64,000 bases of DNA from Oxalobacteraceae bacterium OTU3CINTB1 (GTDB lineage Bacteria; Pseudomonadota; Gammaproteobacteria; Burkholderiales; Burkholderiaceae_D), in assembly GCA_024123955.1 (NCBI GenBank), contig CP099652.1, positions 3,534,001 through 3,598,000 of the forward strand, read 5' to 3'. The translations under genes were made by a program, and so were the position numbers. Below the pieces are notes generated by a model. It saw only the letters and a program-made list of their open reading frames with translations, made no database searches and was not told where the DNA came from. This document shows, piece by piece, positions 7,959-17,734 of this stretch. The number at the start of each line of letters is the position of its first letter. The first letter of the stretch is position 1.

Positions 7959-10900
7959 ATGAGCATTCCCTCCAATCAAGTTGAAATTGCCGACACGTTC
8001 CTCGCTGCGGAAAGCGGGAGCGAGATGGCGCGCCTGATCGGCTCGCTCGACTGGTCGAGCACACCGCTGGGGCCCATCGCCGAATGGCCGCACAGCCTGC
8101 GCACAACAGTGAGTCTGTGTCTTGCATCTAACTTTCCAATCAATATCATCTGGGGGCCCGGGCACGTCCAGATCTACAACGACGGCTATCGAATCGTGTG
8201 TGGGGACAAGCATCCGTTCTCGCTCGGCATGGACTACCGCGAGTGCTGGAAGTCGGCGTGGCCGGCGATCGGCCAGCCGTTCGAGCGCGCCGTGGCGGGC
8301 GAAACCTCGTTTCTCGAGAATCAACGGATGTTTTTGCAGCGCAACGGCTACCTGGAAGAGACGTTTTTCACGTTCTCGCTGAGCCCGATTCGGGCGGACG
8401 GCGAGGTCTGCGGGCTGTTTCATCCGGTGACCGAAACCACGCGCACCATGCTCAGCGAGCGGCGCACGCGGGCGCTGCGCGATCTGACATCCGGCCTGGG
8501 GAGCGCCGAATCGGACGACGACGTCGTGCGCATGACCGTCGCCGCGCTGGCGCAGTTCGAGTTCGATATTCCATTCGTGCTGCTGTACGCGTTCGACAAG
8601 GCGTTCGGCGGCTATGTGCTGACGGGACACCATGGCGTGGCGCCGGCGAGCGCCATCAGTCCGGCGCTGCTGTCGGCCGGCGCCGAGGCCTGCTGGCAGG
8701 TCGACAAGCTGTCGCAGTCGCAGGCGGCGGTGCAGATATCGGGCTTGCGCGCGCTGATGGCCGGAGACCGGTGCGGTCCTTACGACGAAGCGCCCGATTA
8801 CGCGCTTGCTCGTCCGACGCGCCAACAGCAGGACGGGCATCCGCGCATGCTGATGATGCTGGGCGCCAGCGCCAGGCTGCCGTGGGACGAGACGTACCAG
8901 GAATTCCAGCAGTTGCTGTTTGCCGCCATCGACGCCGCGATGGACCGCATCGCGACGCAGGAGCAGGAAAAAGCCAGGATCGAGGCGCTGGCCGCCGCCG
9001 ACCGCGCCAAGACGCTGTTCTTTTCGAATGTCAGCCACGAGTTCCGCACGCCGCTGACATTGATGCTGGGGCCTTTGAGCGACGCGCTGGCGGAACCCAT
9101 GCGCGACGGCCAGCGCGAACGCCTGCAGATCGCCGAGCGCAATGCGCACCGCCTGCTACGGCTGGTCAACTCGCTGCTCGATTTCTCGCGCATCGAGGCA
9201 GGGCGCACCCAGGCCACCTTCAGCGCCACCGACCTGACGTCGTTGACCGCGGAACTGGCGAGCCACTTCCAGTCGGCCTGCGCGCAAGCGGGGCTTGAGC
9301 TGATGGTCGACTGCGAACCGCTACCGGAGCCGGTGTATGTGGACCGGGCGATGTGGGAAAAGATCGTCCTCAACCTGTTGTCGAACGCCTTCAAGTTTAC
9401 GCTGGAGGGCGGCATCAAGGTCACGCTGAAGGTGCGCGGGGACGGTGTCGAGTTGAAGGTAGCCGACAGCGGCGTCGGTATTCCGCAAGCCGATGCGGCG
9501 CTGGTGTTCGACCGCTTCCACCGGGTCGAGGGACAGCGTGGCCGATCGATGGAGGGCAGCGGCATCGGCCTGTCGCTGGTCAAGGAGATGGTCGCGCTGC
9601 ATGGCGGCGCGGTGCGGGTGCGTAGCGCCGACGGCCGGGGTTCGGTTTTCAGCGTCCGGCTCAAATTCGGCTTCGCTCACCTGCCGCCGGGCCAGATCGT
9701 CGAGCAGCCGGCGCAAGCCGGGCGCTGGGCCGGCACCGCCAGCTATCTGGAAGAGGCGGTGGGGTGGCTCGACCGCAAGGGCGCGTCGTCCGAACCTGCG
9801 CCGGATCCAGCGCCGGCCGGCGCCATCAGCGCGCGTATTCTGCTGGCGGACGACAACGCCGACATGCGTTCCTATATCCAGCGTATTCTCGAGAAGAACG
9901 GCCACCAGGTCACGCTGGTCAAGAACGGCCGGGAGGCGCTCGAGGCCATCGCCGCCGGGCCGCTGCCAGATCTGGTGCTGACCGACGTGATGATGCCCGA
10001 TACCGACGGCTTTACCTTGCTCAGGACGCTGCGCGCCGGCGAGGCCACGCGCGATATGGTGGTGATCCTGCTGTCGGCGCGCGCCGGTCCGGAAGCGCGG
10101 GTCGAGGGCCTGGCCGCCGGCGCCGACGACTACATGGTCAAGCCCTTCGATGCGCGCGAGCTGGTGGCGCGCATCGACGGCGCCATCAACTTGTCGCATC
10201 AGCGGCGCACTTCGGCCGCGCGCGAGGCGGCGCTGCAGGCGGAGGTGAAGGCCGAGGAGCGGGTGCGCGAACTCGATATCATCGCCCACAAACAGGCGGA
10301 GGAGGAACTGCGCGAGGCGAGCCGGCGCAAGGACGAATTCCTGGCCATGCTGGCGCACGAATTGCGCAATCCATTGGCGCCGATCAGCGCCGCCGCCCAG
10401 TTGATCGGCATGACGAAGCTGTCGGACGAGCGGCTGCGCCACACCAGCGGCGTGATCGCGCGCCAGGTCAGCCACATGACGGCGCTGGTCGACGATTTGC
10501 TGGACGTGTCGCGCGTGACGCGGGGACTGGTCGATATCGAACGCACGCCGCAGGATGTGCGCAACGTGGTGTTCCACGCGATCGAACAGGTGCGGCCGCT
10601 GATCGAGAGCAAGCGCCACCGGCTGGTCACCGACCTGGCGCCGGATGTCGGGTCGGTGTTGGGCGACCAGAAGCGGCTGGTGCAAATCATCAGCAACCTG
10701 CTGAACAACTCGGCCAAGTACACGCCCGACGGCGGCCGCATCACCGTGCGCACCGAGCTGGTAGGCGAGGACGTCGAACTGGTGGTGGAGGACAACGGCG
10801 CCGGTATCGCGCCGGCCTTGCAGTCGGCCGTGTTCGAGCTGTTCTCGCAGGCCGAGCGCACGCCGGACCGCACGCAGGGCGGGCTCGGTTTGGGCCTGGC

Positions 10901-11423
10901 GCTGGTGAAAAACCTGGTGGAGCTGCACGGCGGGACGGTGGGTTGTCACAGTGACGGTGTCGGCATGGGCAGCCGCTTCACGGTCACGCTGCCGCGCACC
11001 ACCGCGCGCGTGGAAGCGGCCGCGCCGCTGCCGTCACGGCCGTCGGACGCGAAGGAGGGCGGCTTGAAGATCATGGTGGTCGACGACAATGTCGATGCGG
11101 CGGAGATGCTGGAGATTATGCTCGACGCGGTCGGACACCATGTCATCGCCGTGCACAATGCGGCCAATGCCCTGCTGCGCGCGCACGAGGGCGGAGGACT
11201 CGACGTCGCCATCCTCGACATCGGCCTGCCGGATCTGGATGGTTACGAACTGGCCAGGAGGCTGCGCGCCGACAGCCGCAGCGCCGGCATGGTGCTGGTG
11301 GCGCTGACCGGGTACGGGCAGGCGTCGGACCGCGACAAGGGCATCGCGGCGGGATTCGACCATTACCTGGTCAAGCCGGTGTCGCCGTCGACATTGATCA
11401 ATTTGATGAGCGAAATCACGTAG
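7959..11423 (+). CDS. Soluble hybrid histidine kinase with two kinase and two receiver modules
   Basis: About 1154 aa with no transmembrane segment. Order: an N-terminal PAS-like sensor ([21 protein letters not shown]... to about residue 165), a GAF-like region (about 165-340), HisKA with [12 protein letters not shown] (His about 360) and an ATPase ([13 protein letters not shown]), a receiver (RILLADDN, phospho-Asp about 676 in [11 protein letters not shown]), a second HisKA with [11 protein letters not shown] (His about 800) and a second ATPase ([18 protein letters not shown]), and a final receiver (IMVVDDN, Asp about 1087 in LDIGLPD, KP). All catalytic residues are intact in both halves. 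No DNA-binding output domain is present. The start is uncertain: I use ATG 7959, but an ATG at 7923 in frame is possible and neither has an ideally spaced ribosome-binding site. It ends 13 bases from the convergent lacI-type gene. Confidence 0.9.
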   Translation: MSIPSNQVEIADTFLAAESGSEMARLIGSLDWSSTPLGPIAEWPHSLRTTVSLCLASNFPINIIWGPGHVQIYNDGYRIVCGDKHPFSLGMDYRECWKSAWPAIGQPFERAVAGETSFLENQRMFLQRNGYLEETFFTFSLSPIRADGEVCGLFHPVTETTRTMLSERRTRALRDLTSGLGSAESDDDVVRMTVAALAQFEFDIPFVLLYAFDKAFGGYVLTGHHGVAPASAISPALLSAGAEACWQVDKLSQSQAAVQISGLRALMAGDRCGPYDEAPDYALARPTRQQQDGHPRMLMMLGASARLPWDETYQEFQQLLFAAIDAAMDRIATQEQEKARIEALAAADRAKTLFFSNVSHEFRTPLTLMLGPLSDALAEPMRDGQRERLQIAERNAHRLLRLVNSLLDFSRIEAGRTQATFSATDLTSLTAELASHFQSACAQAGLELMVDCEPLPEPVYVDRAMWEKIVLNLLSNAFKFTLEGGIKVTLKVRGDGVELKVADSGVGIPQADAALVFDRFHRVEGQRGRSMEGSGIGLSLVKEMVALHGGAVRVRSADGRGSVFSVRLKFGFAHLPPGQIVEQPAQAGRWAGTASYLEEAVGWLDRKGASSEPAPDPAPAGAISARILLADDNADMRSYIQRILEKNGHQVTLVKNGREALEAIAAGPLPDLVLTDVMMPDTDGFTLLRTLRAGEATRDMVVILLSARAGPEARVEGLAAGADDYMVKPFDARELVARIDGAINLSHQRRTSAAREAALQAEVKAEERVRELDIIAHKQAEEELREASRRKDEFLAMLAHELRNPLAPISAAAQLIGMTKLSDERLRHTSGVIARQVSHMTALVDDLLDVSRVTRGLVDIERTPQDVRNVVFHAIEQVRPLIESKRHRLVTDLAPDVGSVLGDQKRLVQIISNLLNNSAKYTPDGGRITVRTELVGEDVELVVEDNGAGIAPALQSAVFELFSQAERTPDRTQGGLGLGLALVKNLVELHGGTVGCHSDGVGMGSRFTVTLPRTTARVEAAAPLPSRPSDAKEGGLKIMVVDDNVDAAEMLEIMLDAVGHHVIAVHNAANALLRAHEGGGLDVAILDIGLPDLDGYELARRLRADSRSAGMVLVALTGYGQASDRDKGIAAGFDHYLVKPVSPSTLINLMSEIT

Positions 11424-11436
11424 AAGGTGGAACGCG

Positions 11437-12531
11437 TTAGCGCGCGTTGCGCTTGACGATCCTGGCCGGTGGGCGCATGCGCGGCGCGGCATCCGACTGG
11501 CGCCGTATCAGCGCGTAGTCCATCAGCGCATGCTCCGGCGCCTGCGGCGCGCCGCTGTGGCGGGCGCGGACCTGCTGCACCAGCGAGCGCAGCGCCGCTT
11601 CCGCCATGCCGGTGATGGGTTGCCGCACGGTGGTGAGCTCGGGCCAGATGGTCGTGGCCAGGGCGGTATCGTCGAAGCCGGCCACGGTCAGGTCGCCCGG
11701 CACGTCGAGGCCCAGCCTGTGCGCGATCGCCACCACGGCGGCGGCCATGTCGTCGTTGCTGGCGAAGATGGCGGTCGGACGCGGCTCCTGGGCGAGCAGG
11801 ATCTCCGCCGCGTCCAATCCCGAACGATAGGTGAACATGCCCGGCACGATCAGCTCCGGGTCGGCCTGCGCGTGATGCTCGGCGATGGCGGCCTTGAAGC
11901 CGGCCAGCCGGCGCGCGCTCGCGCTCTGGTTCGGATGGCCGGCGACGAAGCCGATGCGCTGGTGGCCCAGCGCGATCAGATGGCAGGCCATCGCGTGGGC
12001 GGCAGCGTAGTCGTCGATGCTCACGCCGCTGACGCGCAGGTCCGGCTGGCCGCAGGCCACGGTCACGGTCGGGGTGCCGGCGTCGGTGATCAAGTCGATC
12101 AGCTGTTTGGAGTCGCACAGCGGCGGCGGCAGGATGATGCCGTCGACGCCATTGGCGATCAGGCGGCGCGCCTGCTCGACGCCGTGTTCATCGGCCTCGC
12201 ATTTTTCCACCACCAGCTGGACGTTGTTCGGGCCGGCCTGGTTGAGCAGGCCGACCAGGAACTCGCTCAGGTAGCCGGCGCTCGGATTACTGTACAAGAA
12301 GCCGATGCGGATCGAGCGCGAACCGGCTAGGCGGCGCGCGGCCTGGTTGGGCACATAGCTCAGGGCGGCGACGGCGTCGGCCACGCGGTTGCGGGTCTTC
12401 TCGCTCACTTTGGCGTCGCCGTTCATCACGCGCGACACCGTCATCGGCGACACGCCGGCCAGCTTGGCGACATCGGTCATCGTCGGTGCTTGCGCCGGCG
12501 GATCCAGGGGGGCTTGCTCTCTACTTCTCAT
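11437..12531 (-). CDS. LacI-family transcriptional regulator of the glucuronoxylan locus
   Basis: 364-aa repressor-type regulator. The N-terminal HTH reads DVAKLAGVSPMTVSRVMNG, followed by the hinge helix YVPNQAARRLAGSRS. The effector domain is a periplasmic-binding-protein-like fold (IRIGFLYSNPSAGYL, GVDGIILPPPL, FASNDDMAAAVV, GFDDTALATTIWPELTTVRQP). It is the last gene of the minus-strand set GDSL esterase-GH115-GH67-regulator, so it most likely controls that set through the dyad at 19071-19089. The inducer is presumably a xylo- or aldouronic oligosaccharide, which is inference. I start at ATG 12531 because GGAG lies five bases upstream of it; a GTG six bases earlier is the alternative. Confidence 0.88.
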   Translation of the reverse strand: MRSREQAPLDPPAQAPTMTDVAKLAGVSPMTVSRVMNGDAKVSEKTRNRVADAVAALSYVPNQAARRLAGSRSIRIGFLYSNPSAGYLSEFLVGLLNQAGPNNVQLVVEKCEADEHGVEQARRLIANGVDGIILPPPLCDSKQLIDLITDAGTPTVTVACGQPDLRVSGVSIDDYAAAHAMACHLIALGHQRIGFVAGHPNQSASARRLAGFKAAIAEHHAQADPELIVPGMFTYRSGLDAAEILLAQEPRPTAIFASNDDMAAAVVAIAHRLGLDVPGDLTVAGFDDTALATTIWPELTTVRQPITGMAEAALRSLVQQVRARHSGAPQAPEHALMDYALIRRQSDAAPRMRPPARIVKRNAR

Positions 12532-12606
12532 CTTCACTCCAGGGTCAGGTCCACCAATGCTACACGAGCTGGGCTACAGATGCGATTTTAGCAAAGGATT
12601 TACCTG

Positions 12607-14799
12607 TTATCCCCGGCCCGGCGCGTAAGGGAAGTGGATGGCCTTGTAGTAGTCCAGCGGTTTTGGCGGCGGCTGCACGCCCGGCGGCAGCGGCAAGACG
12701 TTCACCGACTGGAAGTAGGCGATGCAGGCATTGCGCCACAACTCGGCGTTGGCGACCTGGCGCTGCAGACGCTGCGCCACTTCCGCGTGGCGCCTTGCGT
12801 CGATCAGCGGCCGCAGCGCCATCCAGCGCGATTGCAGCTCGCGCGCGCCGCGCACGCCGGTGTCGTAGTGGTGTATCAGTTCGGCCCACAGCGTGCGGCC
12901 CGACGGCATCGCGTAATCCCACGGCAGATGGTGGAACCACAGCAGGAATTGCGGTGGCGTGGTGCGCGGATCGGCGTACTGGCGCGCGATCTCCGGCGCA
13001 TACTGGGCCAGCGCGTTGGTGCCGCTGGCGGTGCGGTCGAAACCGATGCCGTCGCGGGCGGCGCGATGGTAGTAGACCGGATTCCAGTCCGGGCGTTCCA
13101 GATTGTCGATCCACGGCGCCGGGCCGTGGTGGTGCGAGGTGCCCATCATGTGGTGCAGGCCCAGTGGCGTCATGTAATCGACCACGGTTTCGCGCGACAT
13201 CATCATGATGTCGACCACCGGGGCGGTCACGCGGACGTCGGGACCGAAGGTTTGGGCGGCCCATTCGACGGCGATATCGCGCGCGGACGCCTGCGGATTC
13301 CACGCCAGGCGGCCGTACGCGTACCAATTGGCCTGGTCGAAGTGGTGGCCGGTCCAGTTTCGGTCCGTGCCGATATTGGCCACGCCGGCCATGCCCGTAA
13401 GGCTTGGGCGCCCGGCCGAAGGCGCCGGCAGCGCCTTGCCCTCGACCACCTGCGCCACCGTCAGGCCTTGCGGTGCACGTTTGGTGTCGGCGTGCAGCGT
13501 CTCTTCGAACATCGTGCCCAGGTAGGCCAGGTCGGTGGAAAAGCCGAGATACTCCTTGGTGATCTGGAACTCCATCATCAGCGGCGTCTTCGGCATGCCG
13601 CCGAACAGCGGGTGGAACGGCTCGCGCGGCTGGAAGTCGATGGCGCCGTTCTTCACCTGAACGATGACGTTGGATGCGAACTTGCCGTCAAGCGGCGTGA
13701 ACTCGTCGTAAGCCTGCTTGGCGCGGTCGGTGGCCTTGTCCGCGCCGTGCGCGTAGACGAAGGCGCGCCACATGACGATGCCCTTGTGGGGCGCCAAAGC
13801 GGCGGCCAGCATGTTGGCGCCGTCCACGTGGGTGCGGTTGTAGTCCTGCGGGCCTGGCTGGCCCTCCGAATTGGCCTTCACCAGGAAGCCGCCGAAGTCC
13901 GGGATCGCGCGATAGATCTCGTCGGCCTTCTTGCGCCACCATGCCTGCACCGCCGGCGAGAGCGGATCGGCGGTGTCGGTTTCCTTCAGTTCCAGCGGCG
14001 TGGAGAAGCGTGCCGACAGATATACCTTGATGCCATACGGGCGCAGGATGTCGGCGACGGCTGCGGCCTTGGCGATGAAGGCCGCGGTCAGCACTTCCGG
14101 CTTGGAGTTGACGTTGTTAAGCACCGTGCCGTTGATGCCCAGCGAGGCGTTGGCGCGCGCGTAGTCGGTGTAGCGGCGGTCGGCGATGTCCGGCAGCGCC
14201 CACCAGTCCCAGATCGAGAAGCCGGAGTAGCCGCGTTCCACCGTGCGGTCCAGGTTATCCCAGTGGTTCAGCAGGCGCAGTTGCAGCTTGGGCGCCGAAC
14301 TTGCTTCCGGCGCCGCGCCGATTGCGGCGGCGCGCAGCCAGGCGAAAGACCCGTACAGCAGGCCGATGTCGCTGTTGGCGGCGATCAGCGTCACGTTGTG
14401 GCCTTGCAGGCGGGTTTTACGCAGCAGGTAGCCTTCCTGGCCCAGCGCCGCCAGCTCGGCGCGCAGCGGGGAGGAGGACGCGGCCAGTTCCGGCAGCCCC
14501 GCCGGCGTTGCCAGCACCAGCGAACCATCGCGTATCGCGGTCGATGTCGCCGGCGCGCCTCCCAGCATGCCTTGCAGTCCCTTTTGCAGTTCGCTCAGCG
14601 CCGCCTGCGTGGTTGGCGAGGGCTTGCCCGACAGGACCAGGGTGCGGGCCTGCGGCTGCAGTTTGGCCTGCGCCGCGCGCTCAAGTGGTTGGTAGCGCAG
14701 CCACAGGTCGTAGCCGTCTTCGTCGGCGGCGCATGCCGGCGCCGCGGCGGCCAACGACAACAGCACGGTCGCCATCAGCCTGATAAATATGTTTGCCAT
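12607..14799 (-). CDS. aguA: GH67 alpha-glucuronidase
   Basis: 730-aa exported glycosidase that removes (4-O-methyl-)glucuronic acid from the non-reducing end of xylo-oligosaccharides. A signal peptide (RLMATVLLSLAAAAPACA) is present, so this copy acts in the periplasm. GH67 catalytic motifs are all visible: KANSEGQPGP (acid Glu), KNGAIDFQPREP (Asp) and EFQITKEYLG (Glu), together with family stretches such as NHWDNLDRTVERGYSGFSIWDW and HHHGPAPWID. Full family length. It starts 25 bases after the GH115 stop with a good GGAG site, so it is co-transcribed. The pairing is logical: GH115 debranches polymer and GH67 finishes oligosaccharides. Confidence 0.95.
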   Translation of the reverse strand: MANIFIRLMATVLLSLAAAAPACAADEDGYDLWLRYQPLERAAQAKLQPQARTLVLSGKPSPTTQAALSELQKGLQGMLGGAPATSTAIRDGSLVLATPAGLPELAASSSPLRAELAALGQEGYLLRKTRLQGHNVTLIAANSDIGLLYGSFAWLRAAAIGAAPEASSAPKLQLRLLNHWDNLDRTVERGYSGFSIWDWWALPDIADRRYTDYARANASLGINGTVLNNVNSKPEVLTAAFIAKAAAVADILRPYGIKVYLSARFSTPLELKETDTADPLSPAVQAWWRKKADEIYRAIPDFGGFLVKANSEGQPGPQDYNRTHVDGANMLAAALAPHKGIVMWRAFVYAHGADKATDRAKQAYDEFTPLDGKFASNVIVQVKNGAIDFQPREPFHPLFGGMPKTPLMMEFQITKEYLGFSTDLAYLGTMFEETLHADTKRAPQGLTVAQVVEGKALPAPSAGRPSLTGMAGVANIGTDRNWTGHHFDQANWYAYGRLAWNPQASARDIAVEWAAQTFGPDVRVTAPVVDIMMMSRETVVDYMTPLGLHHMMGTSHHHGPAPWIDNLERPDWNPVYYHRAARDGIGFDRTASGTNALAQYAPEIARQYADPRTTPPQFLLWFHHLPWDYAMPSGRTLWAELIHHYDTGVRGARELQSRWMALRPLIDARRHAEVAQRLQRQVANAELWRNACIAYFQSVNVLPLPPGVQPPPKPLDYYKAIHFPYAPGRG

Positions 14800-14824
14800 C
14801 TTGTCTCCGTTTATATTTTTTTAA

Positions 14825-17695
14825 TCAGCGCGCGCGCGGGCTTTCCGGCGGCCCGAGATAGCTGTCGCGTTGGCCGCCGGTGTCGACCACCAGTTTTTGC
14901 AGCACCAGGGCGGGATCGATCACCCAGAATTTCAAGGTATGTTTGCCTTCGGTGTCGATCACGTGCCGGGACGTCATCGCCGTGGCGCCGTCCGAGACGC
15001 TGCGCTCCCATGCTTTTTCGGAGCCGTCCGCGTGCAGGTTGACGATCTGCGGCGCCTCGTCGTCGAATGAAATCGCGTAGCGCAGGCCGGGGCCCGGCTG
15101 GATCTTCTGGGTCGGCGCCAGGGTCGCGTGAACGTTGACCTTGCCTTTGGTGGTCAGCAGCATCTGGTACTCGAGCCGCATTTGCGGCACGCCGTCCGGT
15201 GGCGCGTCGACCGGCAGCGTCGTCATGCCCGACAGCGTGCGGCCATGGTCGGGAATGCGCAGCCACTCGCGTTTTTCGGGCGCCACCGCCCGGGTGTAGT
15301 GCTCCGCTTCCATCGACACGACACCGGCGGTTTCGATAAAGTCGCCCTTGGCGGCTTTCGGCAGTCCGGTGGAGCGGCGCAGCGGCACGGCCACCGTCGT
15401 CTTGGCGCCGTTTGGACCGGCAATGGTCAATGTCGCGCGATCAACGCCAGCCGGAACATCTTCCCAGCGCACGTCGACCATGACGCGCTGCTCGCGTTCC
15501 ACCCGGCCCGCAGGTTTATCGAGCAAGACCCACGGCGCGCTGGCGCTTACCTTGTAGTCGAACGGCTGCTGGCCGCGATTGAAGATTTCGATGTGGCGCT
15601 GGCGTCCCTCGAACGGATCGAGGACTGGCAGCGCCAGCGTGTCGCCGGCGGGGCCGGGCCATACGTTGGCGCTGCCTTCGACGGCCACGCCCATGTCGCC
15701 TTCCTTCGGAACCTGTACCTCGGTCACCGGCGGCATCACGTTGCGGGGCGGCTGGTTCCAGTAGGTGTAGCCCAGGTGGGTCTGCGACATCATGTGGTTC
15801 CATTTGCCGCCGCTGATATCCTCATGATAGCGGCGTACCAGCTCCGCATCCTGCTGGAACAGCTGGCGGGTGCGCGCCGCCAGATCGTTGGTGGAGGTGC
15901 GGCCCTGCAGTCCGTAAAGGCGGTTCATGCCGGCTGTGACATACAGCTCGTTGACCACGGCGCTGGCCTGCACTGGGTATAGCACCAGCTGGAAGAAAGC
16001 GTCGCGCTTTGCTGCCGGCAGCGCGGCCGAAATGCGTTCGGCGCGCGCGGCGATGTCGCGGTACTCCTCGACGATGCGCGCCGCTTCGCCATAGTTGACC
16101 AGGCTGTAGGTGGTCGGCTCCAGCTGTTCCGGCTTGCGGCGGCCGTTGTACTTCGCATACCTGGCGACGATGTCGGCGATGTCGTCCGCATGTTCGGGTC
16201 CGAATTCGCGCGTGGCCCACAGCTTCAGGTAGTCCGGCAGGCGCTGCGCCGGCCATGCGGCAGGGTTCCACGCATAGGTCAGGAAGAATTCGATCGGCAC
16301 TTCCATCGGTTTGAGGTCGCCCACGTTGACGATCCACATGCGGTTGGCCTGGTACTGCCATGCCAGATGCATCTGTTCCCATATTTTGGGCAGCGGTGTG
16401 ACGTTGATCCACTTATAGGAGCGCGGCCCGCCGACATAGTCGAAATGGTAGTAGACACCGGCGCCGCCGGCGCGCTTGCGCTCCTCCTGCGTCGGAAGGC
16501 GGCGGATATTACCCCAGTTATCGTCACACCAAAGCAGCATCACGTCGTCGGGAACGCGCATGCCCCGCTCGTAGTATTCCTGGACCTCCTTGTACAGCGC
16601 CCAGGTTTGCGGCACCTTGGTCACGTCCGGGTTGATCTGCCTGGCGATGGCCTCGCGCTGGCGGCTGACGATGCGCTCCAGCAGCGAGACGTTGGATTCC
16701 TCCGACATCGGTTCGTCGCCGTCGCCGCGCATGCCGATGGTGATCATCTTTTCGTAGTCGCGCGTGTTGCGCAGGCCTTTGCTCCAGAAGTCGTCCAGCA
16801 CGCCCTGGTTCTTGTTGTAGTCCCACGGGCCTTTGCCCTGGCGCTTCCATTCCTGCTGCGCGCGCATCATCGGCTCGTGGTGGGAGGTGCCCATGACGAT
16901 GCCGTATTCGTCGGCCAGCTTGCCGTTCAATTTGTCGTCGTCGTAAAAGGCCGAATTCCACATCGCCGGCCACAGGTAGTTGGCGCGCAGGCGCAGCAGC
17001 AGCTCGAACACCTTGGTGTAGAACTCGTGGTTGTAGCCGCCGTAGCGCTGCTTCACCCAGCCGGTCAGCGCCGGTTGTTCATCGTTGAGGAAGATGCCGC
17101 GATATTGCACCACCGGGGCGTCGTTGACTGCGACGGGGGCGGAGGCGTAGATGCTGGCATGGCTTTGCGCCGGCACGTCGGCCCACCACTGCCACGGCGA
17201 TACGCCGATCTGCTCGGAGATCTCGTAGATGCCGTAGATGGCGCCGCGCTTGTCGCTGCCGGCGATGACCAGGGCGCGCTCGACGCCGGGCAGCGGGTTG
17301 CGCAGCGTTTGCACTTGCCAGCCTTCCCATTTGCCTTTGATGGCGGTGACGTCCAGTTTGCCGGCCTTTACCAACTGGTCGATCAATGGGCTTTTGCCGA
17401 TGGTGCCGATGATGACGACATCTGCGCCGGCGGGCTTGCCGCTTTGCTCCAGGGCGGGCCGCGCGGTGCTCACGCGGGCGATGTCTTCCTGCAGGTCGCG
17501 CGCGGCACGCAGCACGCCGGGGTGGTCGGCTTTGTCGACGTAGATGGTGGCGGCGCGGCCGGCGTTGGCCAGCGTGACGGCATCGGCGGCCGGTGTGTCG
17601 AATGTCGCCAGGCGTTTTTGGCCCAGCGCTTGGGCGGGGAGGGCGCAGGTTAGCAGCGCCAGGAGGGCCGCGCCTGCGAGGTAGAGTTGTCTCAT
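14825..17695 (-). CDS. GH115 xylan alpha-1,2-glucuronidase
   Basis: 956-aa exported enzyme of glycoside hydrolase family 115, which cleaves (4-O-methyl-)glucuronic acid from internal xylose units of polymeric glucuronoxylan. The signal peptide is RQLYLAGAALLALLTCALPAQA. N-terminal family landmarks are VVIIGTIGKSPLIDQL, VIAGSDKRGAIYGIYEISEQIGVSPW and GIFLNDEQPALTGWV. The catalytic-domain stretches NYLWPAMWNSAFYDDD, GIVMGTSHHEPM and WCDDNWGNIRRLP follow, and the C-terminal part (from about residue 780) looks like the beta-sandwich domains usual in GH115. No obvious ribosome-binding site precedes the ATG. It lies 39 bases downstream of the GDSL esterase gene in the same operon. Confidence 0.93.
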   Translation of the reverse strand: MRQLYLAGAALLALLTCALPAQALGQKRLATFDTPAADAVTLANAGRAATIYVDKADHPGVLRAARDLQEDIARVSTARPALEQSGKPAGADVVIIGTIGKSPLIDQLVKAGKLDVTAIKGKWEGWQVQTLRNPLPGVERALVIAGSDKRGAIYGIYEISEQIGVSPWQWWADVPAQSHASIYASAPVAVNDAPVVQYRGIFLNDEQPALTGWVKQRYGGYNHEFYTKVFELLLRLRANYLWPAMWNSAFYDDDKLNGKLADEYGIVMGTSHHEPMMRAQQEWKRQGKGPWDYNKNQGVLDDFWSKGLRNTRDYEKMITIGMRGDGDEPMSEESNVSLLERIVSRQREAIARQINPDVTKVPQTWALYKEVQEYYERGMRVPDDVMLLWCDDNWGNIRRLPTQEERKRAGGAGVYYHFDYVGGPRSYKWINVTPLPKIWEQMHLAWQYQANRMWIVNVGDLKPMEVPIEFFLTYAWNPAAWPAQRLPDYLKLWATREFGPEHADDIADIVARYAKYNGRRKPEQLEPTTYSLVNYGEAARIVEEYRDIAARAERISAALPAAKRDAFFQLVLYPVQASAVVNELYVTAGMNRLYGLQGRTSTNDLAARTRQLFQQDAELVRRYHEDISGGKWNHMMSQTHLGYTYWNQPPRNVMPPVTEVQVPKEGDMGVAVEGSANVWPGPAGDTLALPVLDPFEGRQRHIEIFNRGQQPFDYKVSASAPWVLLDKPAGRVEREQRVMVDVRWEDVPAGVDRATLTIAGPNGAKTTVAVPLRRSTGLPKAAKGDFIETAGVVSMEAEHYTRAVAPEKREWLRIPDHGRTLSGMTTLPVDAPPDGVPQMRLEYQMLLTTKGKVNVHATLAPTQKIQPGPGLRYAISFDDEAPQIVNLHADGSEKAWERSVSDGATAMTSRHVIDTEGKHTLKFWVIDPALVLQKLVVDTGGQRDSYLGPPESPRAR

Positions 17696-17734
17696 TTTTT
17701 AATGGTTTTTGTGTTTATGGGTGTTGCGGGATGG

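Noticed and set aside
12634..15042. 802-residue frame on the + strand
   Set aside because: It lies antisense to GH67 and the end of GH115, is Arg/His/Gly-rich with no domain, and is explained by high GC third positions.
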